Shown one piece after another: positions 57,078 through 64,000 of a DNA stretch of 64,000 nucleotides. The stretch covers positions 434,001-498,000 of the forward strand of contig ML978155.1 of NCBI GenBank assembly GCA_010015745.1. The letters run 5' to 3'. How positions within the stretch are numbered: position 1 is the first letter of the stretch; every line of letters starts with the position of its first letter. The stretch is from Setomelanomma holmii (Eukaryota > Ascomycota > Dothideomycetes > Pleosporales > Phaeosphaeriaceae). The position numbers and the translations under genes were made by a program. A model generated the notes under the pieces. That model was not told the origin of the DNA and made no database searches. It saw nothing but the letters and a program-made list of their open reading frames with translations.

Positions 57078-58109
57078 TTATTCGTCCATGAACTCATCCA
57101 TGGCCTTCTCCAGATCTTTGCTCCAGAGGTACTCTCTCTTCTCCTCGATCTGGTCGTCCACGGGAAGATAAATGTCCTCCATCGTCGGGATGCGCGCAAC
57201 TTGGTCGATGGGGTATTGCTCGATGCATGGAAGTTGATTCCACGCCAGACCAGGTGGACCTTCTTCGCGAGGGAGCGGCAGAAAGCGCCCGACACCAGTC
57301 TTTGCACGGTCATCACCCTCCCACTTCATCTCCGCTAGAGACGGCCAAGGCGCAGTTTCATCCTTGCCGTTCAACCAGTCGCGGCACCAGATAGTCGGCT
57401 CACCAAGAACTCGACCGAGGTTGCCACGCTGATCAAAGTTGCCATGGAGTCCCCACTTGTTGAAGTCCTGCTGGGTCTCCTGGGCAATAGGTGGAACGCG
57501 AGGTATGAGGGCGTCTTCCCTCGCCTTGACCATCTTGGCAAGCTTGTTGGCATCAGACGCTGTGATGGCTTCGCGATGGGCGATGTAGTCTGCAAGCTTC
57601 CATTTAGCGACATCAGAGTTCCGGAACTGGCGCCTCATGGAGTTGCGAACGACCAGGAAGTCTTGCATTGCTTGTGCGTCCTGAGACATCCAAGTCCGCG
57701 AGGTACGATAGGTACCGCTACCAGCTCTGCTGCCAAAAGGACTACTAGCCCGAAAGCCAGTCTCTCGGCGAACGGCGTCACTGGACGCGTAGCTAGAGTG
57801 ACCAGTTTCGTAGCTCTTGAGACCGCGCTGAAATGGTGTAGTGTAGCGTCCTACCCCGCCCTTCGGCAAGCGCGTACAAGACACAGCGAGGCTCATCTTA
57901 TCCAGGTCCAGGCTGTTGGGGCTTAGTGGACTGCTAAGAGAAGCAGCACCATCTCCGTCGGAGCGGACATCGGAGCTTCCATCTTCATGGAGAGTATCGC
58001 CGCTGCTCGCCGACGCTGGAGATGTAACGTTGATCTGGGTCTCGCTCAAGCCACCAGTGCCGTCTTCACGGTTCGATACACCACCAATTGCCTTAGGGCT
58101 ATCGTCCAT
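57078..58109 (-). CDS. Conserved-looking fungal protein of unknown function
   Basis: Single exon of 343 aa from the ATG at 58109. The first 130 residues are low-complexity and rich in Ser, Gly and Asp, typical of disorder (SSGDTLHEDGSSDVRSDGDG). From about residue 140 the sequence is well structured and acidic-aromatic: TWMSQDAQAMQDFLVVRNSM, then VAKWKLADYIAHREAI, then WGLHGNFDQRGNLGRVLGEP. It ends in a charged helix (YLWSKDLEKAMDEFMDE). No signal peptide, membrane span, catalytic motif or zinc ligand set is visible. I do not recognise the family. Length, codon use and lack of disruptions support a real gene. Confidence 0.78.
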   Translation of the reverse strand: MDDSPKAIGGVSNREDGTGGLSETQINVTSPASASSGDTLHEDGSSDVRSDGDGAASLSSPLSPNSLDLDKMSLAVSCTRLPKGGVGRYTTPFQRGLKSYETGHSSYASSDAVRRETGFRASSPFGSRAGSGTYRTSRTWMSQDAQAMQDFLVVRNSMRRQFRNSDVAKWKLADYIAHREAITASDANKLAKMVKAREDALIPRVPPIAQETQQDFNKWGLHGNFDQRGNLGRVLGEPTIWCRDWLNGKDETAPWPSLAEMKWEGDDRAKTGVGRFLPLPREEGPPGLAWNQLPCIEQYPIDQVARIPTMEDIYLPVDDQIEEKREYLWSKDLEKAMDEFMDE

Positions 58110-61100
58110 CGATGGTTACTTTGGGCTCTGCTCAATAGTTCTGTATGGTGTGACCGAGTGTGTGAAGATGATTTGATGACGTCTAGAGTTCGCCAAGGGG
58201 GTACTACTGTGAGGTGTAGGCTTCGTTTACTTTGGTGAGGGGATGAGGGCGGTGACCGGATTGATAGTAGCGGTGAAGAGGTAACCTGTGAGAGATGGTT
58301 GAACCTTTCTCGTGGGTATCAGTCACTGTTTGCCGAAGGTGTGATTGAGCAGAAAATGTAAAAGGATTAGGCCGGATGTGAGGGCCAGCATGTGAGATCG
58401 TATGTCATGAGCCTTCCAACCGATGCTTCACGAATACTGAGCGACGGCCAATGAGGTGTGATTTCTTCCTCGTCACTGCCTCCACACATCGGCTTGAAAT
58501 ACCGCACAATGAAGTGATGGCCACGTACCTGATTGTATTGACACCTAACGTGCGGGGTCGTGCTGGTTACGAGGTTGGTGTTTAGACTGTGGCTCAAAAT
58601 GTTAACGAACGATTTCAACGTGCGCGAGGAGCTCGACACCGATGTGAAATGAGCGATGAGAAACTTGCGATATATTGAGGACTTTAAGCTACCTTTGAAG
58701 AAGTTGCAGAGCTGCGGGTTGTTCTGCGGAGGAGACTTCGAAGGTTTAGAGGCGTATCGACAGCAGTGGGTGGCTGCTTGAGGTCAATAGGTCCGCGACA
58801 GGGCCTGCCTGCTGCTGATTGGAGTGGAGGAAAGGAGTGAGGAACCGTCTAGCCTATGGCTATTGTTATACTTGTCTTGTAGCCTAGGCACACTGACACC
58901 GAGCAAGGTAATTGCAGTTCGTGACCGCTTGAGCGGTGACTGTCGCCAGATGTAAGAGAGGTTGAACAACGGGGCGCTGGCGGACAACAACTAGGCTCGT
59001 ACAGTCTATACAGCTCTATGCGATCAAAGGAATTGTGATCGCGTGCGAATCGGTACTTGCGCGTCGGAAAAGGTTGAGCGGGCTCTGCGAGGTTGCGGGC
59101 GATTCGAAAGAGGTTTACTGCGAAACCTTTGTGAGAGCGACGGAAAATGAGTTGGATTCAAATATTATTGCAGCAAGAAGATCTTGAGAATCGCGTAGAG
59201 GTGAATCCGCACAAATCTCAAGAGGCGGAGGGTGGGGCAGGGCGAAGGTATCGTGGGCGGGCACGGCCGTGTACTGGCGAATAATTGCGTACGAGCTCGG
59301 GACTCCGCAGGGACAGACGCGAAGACCAAGTTGAGGTGCTATTAACCGCGTTCACTTTACCACAAGCCACCGAGTGGCCTCCAAAACCTACAGGAAATGG
59401 CGGACGAGCAGCAGCATGCAGTACTCGGAAGGAAATGAATGACCGAAAGGATTGACGGACTGGTAGGAGATGATGAAGAAGTATGAGACGTTGAAGCGTG
59501 AGTGGAAGCGAAGACGAGATGCGCCGATTCGGTGCGGTTGGGTCCTTTGATGCAACAGCAGGCGCAACTGGGAGAAGGCGTGCATATCATTCTGGGCAGG
59601 CACGTCTTGAGTGCGAGCGCAACGTGGGAGATCAAAAAGCATCAGCAGATAGCCGTTAAACTTCCACGCAAGGCTGCCAGAGAGTGAAGACTTGTGTTTT
59701 TGACCTGGCATTGTTGTCTTCGATCAAGACAGCTTCTACCTCATTTTTCGTTGCTTTATGATTGTCGTTGGCAGTGGAGATCGCAGCGTTCTCATAGGGC
59801 CACTGCTAGGAAACTACCAATCGTGTCAAAGCAAATACTACCATAGACACAGCAAAGACCTGAGCTGGTTATGCGAATGAGGTGGAATGCCAACCGCATG
59901 GTCAGTTTAGCATTACTCTTGGACGGACAGCAAAAGTGGTAGGCTCGACACTTTCTCGAGAGGCAGAAAGACACTTTCTTGAGAGGCTGTAAAGATACTA
60001 TGGGCAGATGAGAAGACTCAAATATACGCGCGTTACGTGGCGACGGAAATAGCACGCTGGAAGGTTTCGCGGTCAAGAATTTGGAGCGGAAGAAGTTGAG
60101 ATGAACATGGGCTGTACCCAGGCTTGGGGTTTGAGGCTCTGCACCGCCTGTGGCTTGATTGGTCAGGAGCGAATGAGCATAGGCCTTCCCCACATGGAAA
60201 GCGCTTCGCCGCAGCCACGCGACTGATGGCTTGCGCAACTTTTACAAAATACATTCCACATATGCTAGAAACGTGACGGAAACACGGCAGATCATACACC
60301 AGCGGCAGCATTTGGTGACCTTGAGAATGTCCTGTGTGATGGGAATGTTGTTCGAGCGTTGTGTAACACTATGTCGAAAATGACGTTGTGCTAGCGGCAG
60401 AAATCAAGGCATGGCCGACGCCACGCGAGACGGCGCAGCCTACAAAACCGTTGCGTCGCGCATCTCCCGCGCCTTGAGCACCTCCTCTTGCAGCGACCGA
60501 CGTCAAGAGGTCGTGTTCCCTTGCGCTCGACATCTTTCGCACTCTGCGACAGCCAAACACGTCACGAGGTGCCCAGGTCGCGAGATCTGAGTCCTTCGCG
60601 CGTGTGCAACTGCTGTGGGCCTATGAGCGCAAGTCGTGGAACAAAGGCCGCCCGCTCAGACAACTTGCGACAACCACTCGAGGACAATAGGGCTCAAAAT
60701 AACACTCGCTGCTAGGCTCCGATGTTCTAGCGTGTTGTTTTGGGCCTTCCCCAGCCTGACCAGCTGGCAAGCGAATGACTGGTCGAGAGTGGTTTGCTCC
60801 ATTTTCCAGGGCGCCTATTTGGGCCACCACCACATCCGAGATCGCCTGTTCTAACTAGAGCCTCACGGACTGGGTGCGCTGCTGAAACGATCAGGTCGTA
60901 CAGGCCTGTTCTCGAGGTACCATTGGTACCTTGCAGGCGGCCTGCTACTGGTCCGCGCTTTCTCGCGGTACGTAGCCCTGTTCCATACAGTCATTGTGAA
61001 CTAGATATTCACATCGTGTTCCCGCCCTCTCTCCTTCACTTACACAAGTTCACTATCACCTTTTCTTTATTGCATTGTACGGAGTGTTGGGTTTTCCTAT

Positions 61101-61305
61101 TGTCGTTCTATTGTCGTCGTTTCTGTTAATTCTTGTAAAACTTTTCCTATCTTGTGAATTATCTCTGGCAGAAATTCACAACCTAGCTGGCCTACACCCA
61201 CAAAGTCTTTCCTGAGTCTCCGATATTTGACTCCTTTAACAAACCGAAGCTCTTCCTCATCTAATACGCCAAACAGACCGCGTTTCGTAGCCACCCCAAT
61301 CCAAG
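58110..61305. other. Long intergenic region, no gene recognised
   Basis: About 3.2 kb between two divergent genes. Frames up to 148 codons occur (59792-60238, minus) but lack family motifs, plausible starts or splice pairs. The last 350 bp before PRM1 are pyrimidine-rich (TTCCTATTGTCGTTCTATTG near 61095), as expected for a promoter or 5' leader. A short frame from 60411 (about 57 codons) was not accepted. No tRNA, rRNA or transposon was found by eye. Confidence 0.45.
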
Positions 61306-63540
61306 ATGGCTTCCTCTACGTACCAACAGCAGCTCTTCCCGGCTGTGCCTCCATCTATGTCCGCTGGCGAGCATGAGATGCGAGACTACCACGCATCGCA
61401 AGATGCACCACGACCTACAATAAACCAGACACCAGACTTCAAACCATACCTCGGCCTTCGAGCTAGGCTCTCACAGATATGGATCAACCGATGGACGATT
61501 CTCCTACTCCTCGTCCTCGTACGACTACTTTTCGCCATTGCAAGCACTGACTCAAGCCTGGTTTCGGCACGTCGCGAAGCCCTCAGTGCTTGCACCCAGG
61601 TCGAGAACATCGGCAGCTCTATGGCCTCCATGCCCCACTATATGGCCAAGGGCGTCAACGAAATGACTGCTTCTGGAATCGACAAGGCCGTCGGCGGCCT
61701 CATGAAGATGTTGGAAATGAGTGTCGCTGGTGTTGAGGAGATTGTGCTGTTTGTCATTCACATGATGACAAGCACATATCTCTGTCTCATCACACTCGCT
61801 GTTAGCGGCAGCATGAAGGTTGCAGTCGAGCTTGCCACCGAGATCAACAAATCGCTTAACGCAACCATCGATGAGGTCACCGATGACATTGGCAACTCTG
61901 TCAAAACCGTGACGGATGGGATCAATTCAATTATAAGCAAGATCAACATCAACCTCCCCGGTTTCGACAAGCCAACAATCAATCTCGATAGTTCTATCAG
62001 CAAGCTCAAGGCTCTCGAGGTTCCCCCTGAGATGCAGGAAGGCATTCAAAAGCTCAATTCCTCGATTCCAAACTTTGAACAGGTGCAAAACTTCACAGAC
62101 AACATTATTCGCACACCGTTCGAGGAGGTCAAAAAGCTTATGAAAGGTCTAGACACATTCGAGTTCAATCGAACGGTTCTTCCAATCCCACAGAAAGAGA
62201 AGCTCACCTTCTGCTCTGAGGGCAACTCCATCAATGAGTTCTTCGACGATCTCATCAAGATGGCGTACGATGCTCGGAAGATCGCTCTTGGCGTGCTCAT
62301 CGCCGCTGCTATCGTCGTCTGTGTTCCCATGGCCTGGATGGAAATTCGCTGTTACCGGAAGACGCAAGAACGCGCTGCACTTTTCGCAGAGGGTTACGAA
62401 GGGATGGACGTAGTCTATCTCGCATCTCGCCCGACTTCTTCTGGCATCGGCTTGTGGTTTGGCAAGCGTTTTGGCTCCCAGCGCCGACAAGCTATTATCC
62501 GCTGGGCTTGGGCATACGCCACATCCGTCCCTATGATGTTCTTGCTATCTTTAGGCATCGCTGGCTTGTTTGCTTGCTTCTGCCAATATCTCCTCTTGAA
62601 GGCGATCGAAGACAAGACACCTGAGCTTACCGATCAAGTCGCAGACTTTGCCGAGAAGGTCGTCGTTTCTCTCAACAATGCGTCCATGTCGTGGTCTGGT
62701 GGTGTCAATAGCGCCGTCGGCAAGTTGGACGACACGATCAACGACGACATTTTCGGCTGGGTGAACAGCACCACAAGTGCTGTCAACAATACGCTCAATG
62801 CTTTCGTCGACCAAATGAGCAAGACTCTCAATGATACGTTCGGCGGTACACCTCTTCACGACCCTATCCAGGATGTACTTAACTGCCTCATTGGCCTGAA
62901 AATTACTGGCATCCAGAAAGGCCTTACCTGGGTCCAAGACAATGCCCACGTTTCGTTCCCGGGCGTTGCCAATAACACCTTCTCCCTCGGCGCACTTGCC
63001 GAGAAGAGCGGGTCAGACTCAGCCGCCGAACTACTTGCTGATCCCAACGGCAAAGCTAAGGACGAGATCACCGAAGCTGTGTACCACGTTATCGACACGC
63101 TGATGAAAGGCATCCAAACAGAAGCCCTCATCTCCACAGCCCTGATACTCATTTGGCTATTCACTGCCATCGGTGGCTACGTGTACGCTGCAACCCAACT
63201 CTTCCGCCGTGATCATTACGTCAGCCGAGCCTACAATATCGACCCATCCATTGACGCCACACACAAGCCGCAAGACTACGGGCAAGCCGCACCTCCATCC
63301 TATGTCGCGAATGACTACAACGTCAACAAAGCCGCACCTTACACACTCGAGCGTCGTCCATTCCCAACGTTCGACGCAGAACCCGAGACAGAAAAGGTCG
63401 GCACCGTTGGCGCACATGCCATCACCACATCATCGCGACCCGGCCACCTCCGCGCAAGCAGCCATGGCGACCTCGCCGATCCATCTCCTCTCGACGACCG
63501 CGCGAATCCTTTCTCCGACAACTACCCACGAGAAAAGTAG
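61306..63540 (+). CDS. PRM1: Plasma membrane fusion protein PRM1
   Basis: Single exon, 744 aa. The ATG at 61306 follows a long pyrimidine-rich leader. PRM1 proteins act at the plasma membrane during mating-cell and, in moulds, hyphal fusion. The family layout is seen: PYLGLRARLSQIWINRWT before the first span (about residues 63-79), then a span at about 145-167 (VLFVIHMMTSTYLCLITLAV). A long extracellular helical loop with many N-glycosylation sequons (NKSLNAT, LNSS) follows. Further spans lie near 325-345, 405-430 and 607-630, and the C-terminal cytoplasmic tail is Pro/Ser-rich. Cysteines such as that in LSACTQVE and LTFCSEGNS may form the disulfides described for the family. No disruption is seen. 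Confidence 0.94.
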   Translation: MASSTYQQQLFPAVPPSMSAGEHEMRDYHASQDAPRPTINQTPDFKPYLGLRARLSQIWINRWTILLLLVLVRLLFAIASTDSSLVSARREALSACTQVENIGSSMASMPHYMAKGVNEMTASGIDKAVGGLMKMLEMSVAGVEEIVLFVIHMMTSTYLCLITLAVSGSMKVAVELATEINKSLNATIDEVTDDIGNSVKTVTDGINSIISKININLPGFDKPTINLDSSISKLKALEVPPEMQEGIQKLNSSIPNFEQVQNFTDNIIRTPFEEVKKLMKGLDTFEFNRTVLPIPQKEKLTFCSEGNSINEFFDDLIKMAYDARKIALGVLIAAAIVVCVPMAWMEIRCYRKTQERAALFAEGYEGMDVVYLASRPTSSGIGLWFGKRFGSQRRQAIIRWAWAYATSVPMMFLLSLGIAGLFACFCQYLLLKAIEDKTPELTDQVADFAEKVVVSLNNASMSWSGGVNSAVGKLDDTINDDIFGWVNSTTSAVNNTLNAFVDQMSKTLNDTFGGTPLHDPIQDVLNCLIGLKITGIQKGLTWVQDNAHVSFPGVANNTFSLGALAEKSGSDSAAELLADPNGKAKDEITEAVYHVIDTLMKGIQTEALISTALILIWLFTAIGGYVYAATQLFRRDHYVSRAYNIDPSIDATHKPQDYGQAAPPSYVANDYNVNKAAPYTLERRPFPTFDAEPETEKVGTVGAHAITTSSRPGHLRASSHGDLADPSPLDDRANPFSDNYPREK

Positions 63541-64000
63541 CTCCCCCGTCCTCCGCCAACATCCATTTCTGTCGATTAGCTCGCCGCGCTACCACTGACC
63601 TTTTGGCGTGCATGCCTTCTGCGTCTCCCGGCAGCGCTGCAAGCTAGCCATATCGACCTGCGATGAGCCGTAATTGCTCAGTGCCCGAACCATGGAATTC
63701 TTTGAAGTTTCCCAGTCTCTTTTCACGATGACGCGAATACGCTCTCTGGAGAGGCGCGCACCGTATCCCAAACACTGGCGTTGATGGCGGCCCTTTTTGG
63801 TGCTACCTCCGCCGTGGCGATGCGTTTTGGTGTTTTTTACTACATTTACTTTGTTCAATACCCCCAATGTATGTTTCTGTGTTATTTGTCTGTGTTATGC
63901 TCTCGCTTGCAGTGTGCATAAAAAAGCGATTGATTCCCCTTGTCTTAATTCCCTATTGGAGATGAGCAGAACTGGCGATGTTTGGAGACATTCATGTCAA
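63541..64000. other. PRM1 3' flank, no gene seen
   Basis: Contains a 92-codon minus-strand frame (63589-63867) without recognisable features, best read as chance within the 3' UTR. The window ends here. Confidence 0.4.

Noticed and set aside
60411..60591. Short frame starting MADATRDGAAYKTVAS
   Set aside because: Under 60 codons, Ala/Arg/Ser-rich, no splice continuation and no recognisable family.
63589..63867. 92-codon minus-strand frame after PRM1
   Set aside because: No recognisable domain and it overlaps the likely PRM1 3' UTR.

Overview
The window looks like nuclear DNA of a filamentous ascomycete. Reasons: genes are single, on both strands, with short introns (46-76 bp, GT..AG, CTRAY-type branch sites). 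The gene set includes PRM1, a Tom1/HUWE1-type HECT ligase, a cutinase, Gal4-type zinc clusters, Dal5-type transporters and an amdS-type amidase. The cutinase, GH3 enzyme and Dal5 transporters suggest a plant-associated mould, possibly a Dothideomycete. That placement is inference; no search was run.

Layout. 0-9 kb: an FAD oxidoreductase cut by the window edge, a secreted GH3 glycosidase, a repetitive Ser/Thr/Pro-rich surface protein and a histidine phosphatase that ends in a PCNA-binding-like motif. 10-23 kb: a nuclear protein with several zinc clusters; a TauD dioxygenase divergent from a Dal5-type transporter; a short-chain dehydrogenase; two F-box-like (2EXR-style) proteins flanking a cupin/JmjC-like protein. 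23.5-39.4 kb: a six-exon amidase, the giant TOM1/HUWE1 ligase (about 3,980 aa) and a BLOC-1 subunit 1 homologue.

40-54 kb is the accessory and decaying part. An NtaA-type FMN monooxygenase and a divergent Dal5-type transporter both carry disabling lesions. Next come two broken copies of one unrecognised gene family around a broken cupin/JmjC-like gene, then an intact cutinase, then a further gene relic with four nonsense codons and a frameshift. Most of the nonsense codons are one transition from a sense codon, which fits (but does not prove) repeat-induced point mutation. A short element of about 40 bp recurs three times across this zone. 54.8-64 kb returns to ordinary genes: a GNAT acetyltransferase, a conserved unknown protein, about 3.2 kb without clear genes, and the membrane-fusion protein PRM1.

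The clearest functional grouping is oxygenase plus transporter. One pair (13.5-17.5 kb) is intact and suits uptake and oxidation of a small anionic, possibly sulfonated, compound. A second pair of the same logic (40.2-44.6 kb) has decayed. All exon structures were built by hand from splice signals and protein continuity.
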